Below, one piece after another: positions 38,267-47,409 of a DNA stretch of 64,000 nt. How positions within the stretch are numbered: position 1 is the stretch's first letter; every line of letters starts with the position of its first letter. This stretch comes from Methanococcoides alaskense (GTDB lineage Archaea > Halobacteriota > Methanosarcinia > Methanosarcinales > Methanosarcinaceae), in contig NZ_JAQFFK010000001.1 of the NCBI RefSeq assembly GCF_027594145.1, positions 434,001-498,000 of the forward strand, in the 5' to 3' direction. The notes below the pieces were generated by a model. The model was not told the DNA's origin. It saw nothing but the letters and a program-made list of their open reading frames with translations, and ran no database searches. A program made the position numbers and the translations under genes.

Positions 38267-39472
38267 TTGAAACTAACAATGGTCATTCCCAGTTACTGGG
38301 GAAGGGAATGTAGCGTAGGCTGGCTTGAAGGTGATGCTGTATATGATCATGCCACGCCTTTGAACTCTGAGGGTACGCTTGGGAGGGCTATCGAGAGTCT
38401 GGCAATACTTGAAGATACGGAGTTTGAACTGGTGGTGCTGGTGGCTCCAAATAATATGGAGATCGTGGAGCAGGTCGAGCAGAAGGTAAGGGATATCATC
38501 AGATCCTCTTCGAATGCTGACGTGAAGGTTCGCATGTTCGGGCCATCACATCTGGAAAAGTTACATGAGGACCTGAAAAAGGATGGCATGGGGGAATACT
38601 GTGATCTACTTTCTCTCACGGGATATTCCAACATAAGGAACATGTGTCTTTTTGTTCCACACATAATGGGCTCAGATGTTGCACTTCTTATCGATGACGA
38701 TGAGGTTTTCGAAGACCCGCAATTCATATCCAAGGCAAAGGAATTCATAGGGAAGTTCCATGAGGGTAAGTTCATCAATGCTGTTGCAGGGTACTATCTC
38801 CAGCCCAATGGGGATTATCATGTAGGAGTCCCTGAAAACACCTGGACCCGATACTGGGATAAGAATATCTGCATGAACGAAGCCTTTGATAAGGTCATAG
38901 GCAAATCCCCAAGGCTCAAGGAGACTCCTTTCGTCTTTGGAGGGAATATGGTAATTCATCGGGACCTGTTCATGAAAGTTCCTTTCGATCCGATGGTGCC
39001 ACGGGGTGAGGACATCGATTATCTTATCAATGCAAGAATATTCGGATATTCCTTCCTCCTTGACAACGAACTTGCCATAAAGCACCTGCCTCCTGCCAAA
39101 TCCCATCCAACGTGGAAAAGGGTGAGGGAAGACATTTACAGGTTTGCCTATGAGCGGGCAAAGCTCATGAGCCAGAAAGAAACCGAGGGAATGAGTACAC
39201 TGGCTGTGGAAGATCTGAGTTGCTATCCCGGAAGTTTCCTTGGTAACGATCTTGAAGAAAAGATCGGTAAATCCTGCAGGTTGCTGTCTGAAGAATATCT
39301 GAGTAAAGGAGATACTGTGGGAAGCGAAGAAGCTCTCAGGAACATCGAACTCATAATTACTGGTGCAATTCCCGACATTGATCCCTTTGAGCATCTATGT
39401 AATTTGCAAAAGAGGTGGAATGAACTTATGGTATACTCGGCTGACAAGAACTTTTCTATCTTTATTTTTTGA
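38267..39472 (+). CDS. GT2-like glycosyltransferase
   Basis: A 401-residue protein with a GT-A fold. LTMVIPSYWGRECSVGWLEG is the nucleotide-binding start, DVALLIDDDEVFEDPQFIS near residue 145 holds the metal-binding Asp residues, TPFVFGGNMVIHRDLF near 225 the acceptor loop, and VPRGEDIDYLINARIFGYSF near 245 the catalytic ED pair. No membrane segment is seen. Start is TTG 38267 with CGGGGGATA ahead. Neighbours give no pathway context, and the long C-terminal helical part (about 300-401) is unlike usual GT2 enzymes. Sugar and acceptor are unknown. Confidence 0.7.
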   Translation: MKLTMVIPSYWGRECSVGWLEGDAVYDHATPLNSEGTLGRAIESLAILEDTEFELVVLVAPNNMEIVEQVEQKVRDIIRSSSNADVKVRMFGPSHLEKLHEDLKKDGMGEYCDLLSLTGYSNIRNMCLFVPHIMGSDVALLIDDDEVFEDPQFISKAKEFIGKFHEGKFINAVAGYYLQPNGDYHVGVPENTWTRYWDKNICMNEAFDKVIGKSPRLKETPFVFGGNMVIHRDLFMKVPFDPMVPRGEDIDYLINARIFGYSFLLDNELAIKHLPPAKSHPTWKRVREDIYRFAYERAKLMSQKETEGMSTLAVEDLSCYPGSFLGNDLEEKIGKSCRLLSEEYLSKGDTVGSEEALRNIELIITGAIPDIDPFEHLCNLQKRWNELMVYSADKNFSIFIF

Positions 39473-39615
39473 GATGAGACCAAGCGAGGTGTAGTGAGTG
39501 ATGTGTGATCAAGCGTTATGATGTGAGGTCATATCTATCATTTTTTACTCCAAAATAAGTAAAATATAACGAACCTCTCAACACATCCTTATAGGCTCAT
39601 GTTGTAAAACATGTA

Positions 39616-40380
39616 ATGGCAAGTTACAAGTTGATGGTAAAGGATGTCATAAAGCAGGCTGATATTCTTCTTGAGGTAGTGGATGCTCGTTTTCCGGATG
39701 AGACTCGAAACCTTGAGGTCGAGCGTGATGTTAGACGTTCAGGTAAGCCACTGATAATAGTTCTCAGCAAATGTGATCTTGTATCAAAGGAAACTCTTCA
39801 AAAAGCTAAATCCCGATTATCGAAGGTCGCACCAACGGTCTTTATTTCCAGTAAGGAACGGTATGGTACGACCATGTTGAGGCACAAGATCCTTGAGATC
39901 GCTGACATTCAGGGACGCAATATTTTGATCGGTTCCCTCGGTTACCCAAACACCGGTAAATCTTCGGTCATCAATGGAGTGGCCGGGAAGAACAAAGCTG
40001 GTACGTCTTCAATATCCGGACACACAAAGGGAGTACAAATTGTGAAGGCCGGTTCCCGAATAGTTTTCATTGACACACCTGGAGTCATACCCTTTGGCGA
40101 TAACGATGAGTACAGACAGGGTCTTCTTGGTGTCAAAGATTCTAGTCACCTGAAAGATCCCATCGGAGTGGCCATGAAGATCGTTGCGCACATCTGTGAT
40201 AATAATAAGTCTGTACTTGAAGAGTTTTACAATATAGAGATAAAAGAAACTAGTCCCGAAAAGGTCTTAGAGCTCATAGGTCTAAAGGGTAATTGCCTCA
40301 AACAGAAAGGGGAAGTGGACGAAATGAGGATCGCTATCAAGATCATTAATGACTGGCAAAGAGGGAAGATGCTGATATAA
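39616..40380 (+). CDS. Circularly permuted GTPase (YlqF/YawG type)
   Basis: A 254-residue GTPase with permuted G motifs. G4 SKCDLV comes first near residue 55, then G1 GSLGYPNTGKSSVINGVAG near 110, G2 around SISGHTKGVQ and G3 FIDTPGVIPF near 155. The family helps ribosome subunit assembly, and archaeal members are taken to be ribosome-biogenesis factors. A TATA-like CCTTATAG at about 39587-39594 lies some 25 bases before ATG with no ribosome site, suggesting a leaderless message. A palindrome, CATGTT-GTAA-AACATG at 39598-39613, sits between them. Single-gene unit. Confidence 0.85.
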   Translation: MASYKLMVKDVIKQADILLEVVDARFPDETRNLEVERDVRRSGKPLIIVLSKCDLVSKETLQKAKSRLSKVAPTVFISSKERYGTTMLRHKILEIADIQGRNILIGSLGYPNTGKSSVINGVAGKNKAGTSSISGHTKGVQIVKAGSRIVFIDTPGVIPFGDNDEYRQGLLGVKDSSHLKDPIGVAMKIVAHICDNNKSVLEEFYNIEIKETSPEKVLELIGLKGNCLKQKGEVDEMRIAIKIINDWQRGKMLI

Positions 40381-40530
40381 TCTTAGAATACGACCCAATT
40401 TGTTTTGGTCTATCTATATCAGTTGCGAAGTTCTTCAAAAGATGGTAAGACTTGAAGATAGAGGGATATCATTCATCCCTTAACTTTCCATCTCTTATCA
40501 TTATTTCTTCCCTGATATCTATCTCTTGCT

Positions 40531-40728
40531 TTAAGAACGAATCTCTTTTACTCTTCCGACCTGACCATCTTCCAGTTGAACCTTTATTCCGTGAGGGTGA
40601 GTTGAAGATTTGGTCAGAATTCTCTTTACAGCGCCTTGAGTTATTTTGCCGGACCTTTGATCGTTCTTCAAGACGATGCCTACATTCGCTCCAACTTTGA
40701 TATTTGCTCTGGTATTACCTGCACTCAT
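40531..40728 (-). CDS. YwbE family protein
   Basis: A 65-residue protein matching the YwbE family (DUF2196): NIKVGANVGIVLKNDQRSGK, ITQGAVKRILTKSSTHPHGI, then KVQLEDGQVGRVKEI. It forms a small beta-barrel like an SH3 or KOW module, so RNA or protein binding is plausible, but no role is proven. The gene is convergent with the GTPase gene on the plus strand. Confidence 0.85.
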   Translation of the reverse strand: MSAGNTRANIKVGANVGIVLKNDQRSGKITQGAVKRILTKSSTHPHGIKVQLEDGQVGRVKEIRS

Positions 40729-40941
40729 GGTGGGATGAAAGTTCCTAAAGATATAAACATTTACTTTTCTTAAAAGTTCGAACTGCTTGAAATGACTTTG
40801 CTGAATAATAATAGTGATAAAATAAGAAAAGAGGTCTTCCGATCAGACCATAATTATCGAACTGACATAATCCTGGTCGAAAGACCAAATTTGAATTTAA
40901 CTTTAGTATAGTGTGGGTAAACTCAGTCTACCCACCACTTC

Positions 40942-42480
40942 TTATCCCAGTATATCGGAAGGCACTTTATAATTCGGATCTTCCCAGTGATTGACGTCAA
41001 TTATGGCAGATGCATTGTCCAACAGTACCCTGCAATCTTCGCTCAAATGTCTCAGATGGACCGTTTTGCCAACCTTGGCGTAGCGTTCAGTGATCTTGTT
41101 CAATGCTTCGATGGCAGAATGGTCAACAACCCTTGATTCTTTAAGATCGATGATTATCTCGTCGGGATCGTTCAGCACATCGAACTTACTTTGGAACTCA
41201 GCAACTGAACCAAAGAACAGCGGGCCAAAGAATTCGTAATGCTTGATCCCATTGTCATCGACTATTTCTCTCGCACGCACAAGTTTGGCATTTTCCCAGG
41301 CAAAGGCCAATGCAGAAATGATGACTCCTGCGATCACTGCTGCTGCAAGATTGTGGTAGATCACGGTTATACCTGCAACGACCAACATAACCAAGAAATC
41401 TGTTATGGGCACTTTTCTGAATATCTTTAATGATGCCCATTCAAATGTTCCTATGGCAACCACGAACATCACACCGACCAATGCTGCCATTGGTATCTTT
41501 TCGATAAGAGTTGAACCTACTAACACGAAAAGCAACAGACCCACGGCTGCAACTATACCTGATATCCTGTTCCTTGCACCTGAATTTATGTTGATGAGAC
41601 TCTGTCCGATCATTGCACAGCCGCCCATGCCTCCAAAGAACCCGCAAACGAGATTGGCAACACCCTGTGCAACACTTTCTTTATTTCCCCGGCTTCTGGT
41701 CTCGGTCATCTCATCGATAACTGTTAGTGTCAACAGACTTTCGATCAATCCTACCAACGCCATTATGAGTGAATAGGGGAAAATGATCTTTATGGTCTCC
41801 AAGTTCAGTGGTACACTTGGTAAATGGAACTCTGGAAATCCGCCTGCAATGGATGCAATATCTCCAACAGTTCTTGTCTGGATCTGGAAATAGATCACAA
41901 TGGTCGAAACAACTATGATCGCAGCCAGTGAAGCAGGAACTGCCTTTGTGAACCGTGGCAACAAATAGATGATGGCCATGGTCAATCCTACAAAGCCTAA
42001 CATGACCAGAAGTGCCTGTCCACCTAACCAGTGCTCTATTCCATTGATGTCAGCGACCTTGAACTGGGCAAGCTGTGCCATGAAGATCACGATAGCCAGT
42101 CCATTCACGAATCCGAACATTACTGCATGGGGTACAAGCCGAATGAATTTACCCAGTTTTAAGGCTCCAATGGTCATTTGAATGATTCCCATTAGAACTA
42201 CAGCAGCAAAAAGATACTCAACTCCATGTTGGAGAACCAGAGCCACAACTACAACTGCTATTGCGCCTGTAGCACCCGAGATCATTCCCGGTCTGCCACC
42301 GAATATTGCGGTTATTAATCCAATGATGAATGCAGAGTATAGTCCGACCAATGGACTGACATTCGCTATAATTGAGAAAGCTACGGCTTCAGGCACCAGG
42401 GCCAATGAAACCGTCAGTCCGGATAGGACCTCGTTTTTGAAATTTACTTTATCGTTATTTAATTTTTCTATAAATGCCAT
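40942..42480 (-). CDS. SulP family inorganic anion transporter
   Basis: A 512-residue SulP/SLC26-type transporter. The N-terminal membrane part starts KNEVLSGLTVSLALVPEAVA, followed by PLVGLYSAFIIGLITAIFGG with the ISGATGAIAVV motif near residue 70 and about ten more helices, including NLVCGFFGGMGGCAMIGQSL near 265. The C-terminal STAS domain runs from about 405 (EIIIDLKESRVVDHSAIEAL). It probably moves sulfate, bicarbonate or another anion into the cell. ATG 42480 is preferred; the frame open to 42663 adds 61 residues foreign to the family. It is apparently monocistronic. Confidence 0.9.
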   Translation of the reverse strand: MAFIEKLNNDKVNFKNEVLSGLTVSLALVPEAVAFSIIANVSPLVGLYSAFIIGLITAIFGGRPGMISGATGAIAVVVVALVLQHGVEYLFAAVVLMGIIQMTIGALKLGKFIRLVPHAVMFGFVNGLAIVIFMAQLAQFKVADINGIEHWLGGQALLVMLGFVGLTMAIIYLLPRFTKAVPASLAAIIVVSTIVIYFQIQTRTVGDIASIAGGFPEFHLPSVPLNLETIKIIFPYSLIMALVGLIESLLTLTVIDEMTETRSRGNKESVAQGVANLVCGFFGGMGGCAMIGQSLININSGARNRISGIVAAVGLLLFVLVGSTLIEKIPMAALVGVMFVVAIGTFEWASLKIFRKVPITDFLVMLVVAGITVIYHNLAAAVIAGVIISALAFAWENAKLVRAREIVDDNGIKHYEFFGPLFFGSVAEFQSKFDVLNDPDEIIIDLKESRVVDHSAIEALNKITERYAKVGKTVHLRHLSEDCRVLLDNASAIIDVNHWEDPNYKVPSDILG

Positions 42481-43011
42481 AATTATCCCATTTTTAAAAT
42501 TACTATGTACCTGTAATTTCCACCAACTTTCAAAATTGAAGAGCCAATTACATAAATTGGATGGAATTTTACGAAAAACGTAGATCCGGATGGTGAAAAC
42601 TTGTGAATATTCATGTGAAATGAAATACTTTGAATTATCAATGAAAAACAAGCATACATCCAATCATAGTCTTATAAAAGCCTATCAACGTTTTCAATCC
42701 AGGAGCCATTACAAAGACAATTGGAAGTACTACGATTGCTACAAAACCTGCTTTAGATCACTTGGAACTGGTCCTTTAAAGTGATCTATGGTATTGTTCT
42801 CTAATTCCATTAGATACATCCTTTAGACATATCTTGTTAATGTTAGCAGAGCTTCGTAAAGAAACTGTCAGTATATAAATGTACTTGTGTTTTTGTCCTG
42901 TAGTTATCTCCAAACGAATTAAAACACTATTTAGGCATATCTGCTAAAGTTGTGTATCAATACTAATAAACATCAACGAGGGCATTAATCACAGAATGAA
43001 ATGAGTTGTCC
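42481..43011. other. Gene-free region upstream of the SulP gene
   Basis: About 530 bases. TAGATCACTT at 42754-42763 is inverted perfectly at 42779-42788 around a 15-base spacer that itself contains GGA and TCC. On the minus strand near 42640-42770 a short hydrophobic frame (VAIVVLPIVFVMAPGLKTLI) has no start and may be a membrane-gene relic. A 64-codon plus-strand ORF from 42590 looks like noise. Confidence 0.45.
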
Positions 43012-44079
43012 TCAAAACCTTTTCAGGAAATACATAGTGATCATGATAACTATTGTGACAGCCAGAATAAAAGCCAGAATAATTAGTCTTAATGGTGATG
43101 ATCTTCCAAAGTCTTCCAGTTTTTCAATGATGGGATTTTTTTCCTCTACTATGTCTCCCTCTTCGATATATTCAGGTTCGTGAGGAATGGTTTGCTCGGT
43201 CATTAAAAGTTCCATTTTCCATATATTGAACTCACCAGCTTTATTTGACGAATATGCTATACTTTTCCCATCAGGACTCCATGCAGGGTCCATCTCATCC
43301 GAACCTGAAAAAGTAAGTTGCTTCGTTCTTTTTCCATCAGCGTTCATCACGTAGATATCCTTTGCACCATTCGTTTCTAAAACAAAAGCTACCATAGTTC
43401 CTTCAGGATTGAATACGGGATCGTAGCTATTATAGTAGTTCTCTTTCAGAATGGACGGAACCTTCGATCCTGTGTCGACTTTCCAGATATTTCCTTCAAG
43501 TGAATATACTATCTGTTCTCCATCAGGAGTCCAGGCAGGTACACCTTCATCGATATTAGAGTCTGTTATCTGCGTTTGATTGCTTCCATCGATATCCATT
43601 ACCCAGATATCGTAGTTACCGGAAAGTTTTGAAAGATAAGCGAGCTGTTTTCCGTCAGGACTCACAGCTGGTGCTCTCATATCAGCATTTTTAGTGATCT
43701 GTGTGCGTTTCATTCCGTCAATGTCTATGACATGGATACCGATGAATTTAGGGGTGTATGGGTTGACATGCTCCGATGCAAAATAAAGGTGCTTGCCATC
43801 GGTACTGTAAATAGGTTCGCCATCCCAGACGATACTGTCATATGTCTCTTTCTTATCCGTACCATCGGCATTCATTGTCCAGATGGTCTGCTCAGAAGAA
43901 TATACTATCCTATCGCCATTAGGGCTCCATGCAGGAGCTACCTGATTGGTACCTTCGGTAAGCTGGTACTGATCAGTTACGGTGATCGCTCCTGCAAGAG
44001 GAAGTGACAATAATACCACAAAAAGTATCACTGCAGATATGATAATCAAATTTCTTTGATTGTATATACACTTCACCAT
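43012..44079 (-). CDS. Membrane-anchored PD40/TolB-like beta-propeller protein
   Basis: A 355-residue protein. A signal-like N-terminus (NLIIISAVILFVVLLSLPLA) is followed by six PD40-type blades, each with PAWSPDGKSIAYSS-like text (PAWSPNGDRIVYSS, PAVSPDGKQLAYLS, PAWTPDGEQIVYSL and others), and a C-terminal membrane helix (RLIILAFILAVTIVIMITMY) ending KRF. The propeller would face outside. Surface propellers of this kind are common in Methanosarcinales, with unknown partners. ATG 44079 was chosen; the longer start at 44106 overlaps gatE. It directly follows gatE on the same strand. Confidence 0.82.
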   Translation of the reverse strand: MVKCIYNQRNLIIISAVILFVVLLSLPLAGAITVTDQYQLTEGTNQVAPAWSPNGDRIVYSSEQTIWTMNADGTDKKETYDSIVWDGEPIYSTDGKHLYFASEHVNPYTPKFIGIHVIDIDGMKRTQITKNADMRAPAVSPDGKQLAYLSKLSGNYDIWVMDIDGSNQTQITDSNIDEGVPAWTPDGEQIVYSLEGNIWKVDTGSKVPSILKENYYNSYDPVFNPEGTMVAFVLETNGAKDIYVMNADGKRTKQLTFSGSDEMDPAWSPDGKSIAYSSNKAGEFNIWKMELLMTEQTIPHEPEYIEEGDIVEEKNPIIEKLEDFGRSSPLRLIILAFILAVTIVIMITMYFLKRF

Positions 44080-44086
44080 AGTGATA

Positions 44087-45988
44087 TTATGTATTAAGGA
44101 ATTCATTAATCTTTTGTTTCAATAGTTCGCTGAGAACCTTGCCGTCCACTTTACCGCGGAATTCTCCCATGACGAGTCCCATGAGTGGTCCGACTGCTCC
44201 TGCACCCTTTTCAGTAATGAAATCTTTTCTTTCTTCCACAAGCTTTTCAATGAATGCTTCGATCTCGGCGGTATCACTGCCTGTCAGTCCAAGCTCTTCC
44301 AGTGAATCCCTTACAATTGTATTCGGCTTTTGAGCAACATGGCGGAGAATCTTCTCAATTGCCTCTTTAGCAACTTCTCCTGAAGCTATGACCTCGAACA
44401 TCTGTTTAAAGTGTTCATCTGTGATCTTCTCGACATCAACACCATCACGTTTAAGCTCGGAAACCGTGCCTGTGATCGTGCGAACGATCAGAGTAGCTGT
44501 AATTATCTTGTCACCACTGAATTTGGCGATTAGTTCTTCGAACAGCGGCAGGTCTTGTGAATATACGATCTTTTCCGCAAGCTCTTCGTTAAGTCCATAT
44601 TCCTTGCTGAAACGTTTTGCTCTCTCAGTAAGCAGTTCTGGTACAGGGATAGACTCGAAATATTCCCTGCTTATCTCCACCTGCGGTACATCCGTTTCAG
44701 GATACATCCTTGAAGCACCTGGGAGTGGTCTCATATAAGCGCTGTTTCCGTCAGGTAATCCCTTCCGGGTCTCTTCGGGAATGAATTCAAGTGCCTCAGC
44801 GGCACGGATAAGTACGCTCTCCATTGCACCCCTTGCACGCTTTTCTTTATCTGCCACCATTATAACTGCATCATTTTCACCGGCACCAACGAATTCGCGC
44901 AGTGCTGTGACCTCGTCCTCAGTAATGCCGTAGTTGGGCAGTTCATCGGTATGGAATATGCCTCCGACACCGGATGTTTTTGCACGGTCGGAGAACTCAG
45001 TGCCAAGACGTCTTCCTGGCTGTACTTCCATTCCGACATGTCCGGCAAAACCAGGCAATAGAACAGCAAATACCTTCCCTTTCTTGATGCTTCTCTTGAT
45101 GACCTTCGACTCTGTGCCTTTGAAGAGTTCGGTCACATCGAAGATCTCATCATGAACACTGGCCTTCCTTTCATTGAGGGACCTGCATATCTCGAGAAGG
45201 TTGGCCTGTCTTTCAACTTCTCTTTCCACGATTGTCTCGATGAGGTCGAGTGCCTGCACACCTTTGATCTCTACCCTTGCTCCTTCTGCAATGGAGATGT
45301 TAACATCCTGTCTGATGGTTCCAATTCCTCTCTTGACCTTTCCTGTGGAACGAAGTAGCATGCCAATCTTAGCTGCAGTTTCTCTGGCGTGGGAAGGGGA
45401 GATTATGTCTGGATTGGTGGCTATCTCTACAAGAGGGATACCAAGTCGGTCAAGTGAATAAATGATGGAATCGCCAGCATCTTCTATCTTCTGTGCAGCT
45501 TCTTCTTCTACACAGATCACATCGATGCCCACCGTACCTTCGGAAGTATCCAGATTCCCGCCATTTGCCAGGAATGCTGTCCTCTGGAATCCGGACGTGT
45601 TCGACCCATCCACAACTATCTTCCTCATCATGTGGAGTTGTTCCACTGGTACCATGTGCAGGAGTTTTGAGATGGACAGGGCAATATCAAGTACTTCTTT
45701 GTTCAGTTTCCTTGGCGGTTCCTCATCATTTTCAATAAGACATGTGGTATCGTAGGCCTTGTAAATGTATTTCCTGTTAACCTTTGTCTGCTCAAGTGCT
45801 GCTTTGTCTGTCTCACCCATCTCGCTTGCAGTCGGTCTCAAATAACGGAAGAACTCAAAGTTCGACTCATCCGTGTTGCGGATCGTAGTGGGGCATTTAC
45901 AGAACATTTTTTCCTTAGAGTCAAGTTGCTGATGAATTTCAAGTCCGCATTTTAAGCCAAGTTCACGGTAGTCGATCTTTCTGCTCAT
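44087..45988 (-). CDS. gatE: Glu-tRNA(Gln) amidotransferase subunit E
   Basis: A 633-residue archaeal GatE, which with GatD converts Glu-tRNA(Gln) to Gln-tRNA(Gln). Signatures are [20 protein letters not shown] at the start, [37 protein letters not shown] near residue 120, and the tail domain of YqeY type ([20 protein letters not shown], then [17 protein letters not shown]). The ATG at 45986-45988 has GGTGATAC ahead; a longer frame to 46009 is less likely. GatD is not in this window. GatE is specific to archaea and helps identify the organism's domain. Confidence 0.95.
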   Translation of the reverse strand: MSRKIDYRELGLKCGLEIHQQLDSKEKMFCKCPTTIRNTDESNFEFFRYLRPTASEMGETDKAALEQTKVNRKYIYKAYDTTCLIENDEEPPRKLNKEVLDIALSISKLLHMVPVEQLHMMRKIVVDGSNTSGFQRTAFLANGGNLDTSEGTVGIDVICVEEEAAQKIEDAGDSIIYSLDRLGIPLVEIATNPDIISPSHARETAAKIGMLLRSTGKVKRGIGTIRQDVNISIAEGARVEIKGVQALDLIETIVEREVERQANLLEICRSLNERKASVHDEIFDVTELFKGTESKVIKRSIKKGKVFAVLLPGFAGHVGMEVQPGRRLGTEFSDRAKTSGVGGIFHTDELPNYGITEDEVTALREFVGAGENDAVIMVADKEKRARGAMESVLIRAAEALEFIPEETRKGLPDGNSAYMRPLPGASRMYPETDVPQVEISREYFESIPVPELLTERAKRFSKEYGLNEELAEKIVYSQDLPLFEELIAKFSGDKIITATLIVRTITGTVSELKRDGVDVEKITDEHFKQMFEVIASGEVAKEAIEKILRHVAQKPNTIVRDSLEELGLTGSDTAEIEAFIEKLVEERKDFITEKGAGAVGPLMGLVMGEFRGKVDGKVLSELLKQKINEFLNT

Positions 45989-46098
45989 AAAAGTATCACC
46001 AATGATCATGTAATAACAATGTAATAATGATGTAATAATCTAGACAACAAAACGTGTAAGGCGTTATAAAAGTATTGTTTCGACAATAAAGTTAAGGA

Positions 46099-47409
46099 TT
46101 AGAGTTTCCCTTTATCCTTCATTTTCTTCATAGCCTTGTGAATGTCATCGCCTTCCCCTTTATTAAGTGTCCTTCTGGTCCTGGGGTCACTAAGAGCATC
46201 CTTTGCGAGCTTCATTTTTATCGAGACCGCTTCCATCATCTTTTTATCGACCTCGGGGAACTCGATGTCCACATGCTCCTTCATGGGCTCGTTCTCGACC
46301 TCAATGGTCCTTGAGAGGTCAGGGTGTTTTCTTTCCTCTGTCAACAGGGAACCGATTGCATCTTTCCATTCATTTGCCCAGGGACTTTCAGGGATCTCTG
46401 TATGGTTTACTTTTGTGCGGAAGACCTTCATAACATCTTCAGGGCATGCATTAATGCATGCTCCACAGTAGGTACACAGTTCATCTACAGCCGCGATGTT
46501 CTTTCCGTCATCAGGCACGTACCACAGATGGGACGGGCAGATGTTGAAGCAGGCATGACAGCCTTGCGCATCGCATTTTTGGATGTGGCTCTCGACAAGC
46601 ATAAGCTCACCTTCGAAGGGTTTGAGCATGTCCACTGCATCATAGGGACATACAACATCACACCAGCCACAACGGGTACATTTAGCATCATCCACAGTGA
46701 CCTTTCCTGATACTTCAGGGGCTTCACATGGCTTCTCCCCTTTGACCTTGATAGCATCCTCGGGACAGATATCCTGGCAGAGCGTACAATAATCACAGTT
46801 GTCCTCATCTATTATAAGTTGTTCAAAAGGCATGGGGTCGGTTGCTGTCGGGTCCTTTTCGAGCATCAGGAACGCATCACAGAAACGAGCACATATCCCG
46901 CAGAGATTACATTTATCGGTATCTATCTCTATTTCGCCTTCCGCATTTTCTTTCAGAGGTGCGATATCCTCTTTCTTCGGGAATGTATATTCCAGCTCGA
47001 TGGCATCTTCGGGACAAGTTGCTTCACAAAGCGAGCATGGTACACACTTCTCGTTCATTCTGACGAACTGTTCCAGGCGTGGATATTGGTCCTCTTTAGG
47101 AAAGTCCCCCTCGCTTCTCATCTCCAGTGCGTTCACCGGACAGAAGTTTACACACATCGAACAGAATGTACATTTCTCAAGGTCCATCATCACCGGCGGT
47201 GCATCAAGGCCTGTTGCTATCTCTTTCATCGGCCCAAGTTCAAGGGCCTTGGTGGGACATATCCTTACGCAGATACCACAACCAACACAGCGTTTGTAAT
47301 CATAATCGAGTGTCTTTGAGGACCTGTCGGATATCAGTTTGTAGAGTACATGAGTTCCTTCGATGTCCATTTCCTTTGAAACGGTCATGGACTTTTCTTC
47401 ATCACTCAT
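46099..47409 (-). CDS. Polyferredoxin associated with HdrA
   Basis: A 436-residue protein with eight ferredoxin-type cysteine groups, including CVGCGICVRICP, CTFCSMCVNFCP, CVPCSLCEATCP, CNLCGICARFCD, CDYCTLCQDICP, CTRCGWCDVVCP and CTYCGACINACP. The fourth ends in Asp rather than Pro, and one (CDAQGCHACFNICP) is spaced differently. It should carry electrons along a chain of [4Fe-4S] clusters. Its start overlaps the end of hdrA by eight bases, so the two are made together. An adjacent polyferredoxin is also known in Methanosarcina hdrA2 operons. The C-terminal 80 residues are charged and helical. Confidence 0.9.
   Translation of the reverse strand: MSDEEKSMTVSKEMDIEGTHVLYKLISDRSSKTLDYDYKRCVGCGICVRICPTKALELGPMKEIATGLDAPPVMMDLEKCTFCSMCVNFCPVNALEMRSEGDFPKEDQYPRLEQFVRMNEKCVPCSLCEATCPEDAIELEYTFPKKEDIAPLKENAEGEIEIDTDKCNLCGICARFCDAFLMLEKDPTATDPMPFEQLIIDEDNCDYCTLCQDICPEDAIKVKGEKPCEAPEVSGKVTVDDAKCTRCGWCDVVCPYDAVDMLKPFEGELMLVESHIQKCDAQGCHACFNICPSHLWYVPDDGKNIAAVDELCTYCGACINACPEDVMKVFRTKVNHTEIPESPWANEWKDAIGSLLTEERKHPDLSRTIEVENEPMKEHVDIEFPEVDKKMMEAVSIKMKLAKDALSDPRTRRTLNKGEGDDIHKAMKKMKDKGKL

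Noticed and set aside
42590-42784. 64-codon ORF upstream of the SulP gene
   Set aside because: Peptide has no domain character, and the inverted repeat lies at its end; not supported as a gene.
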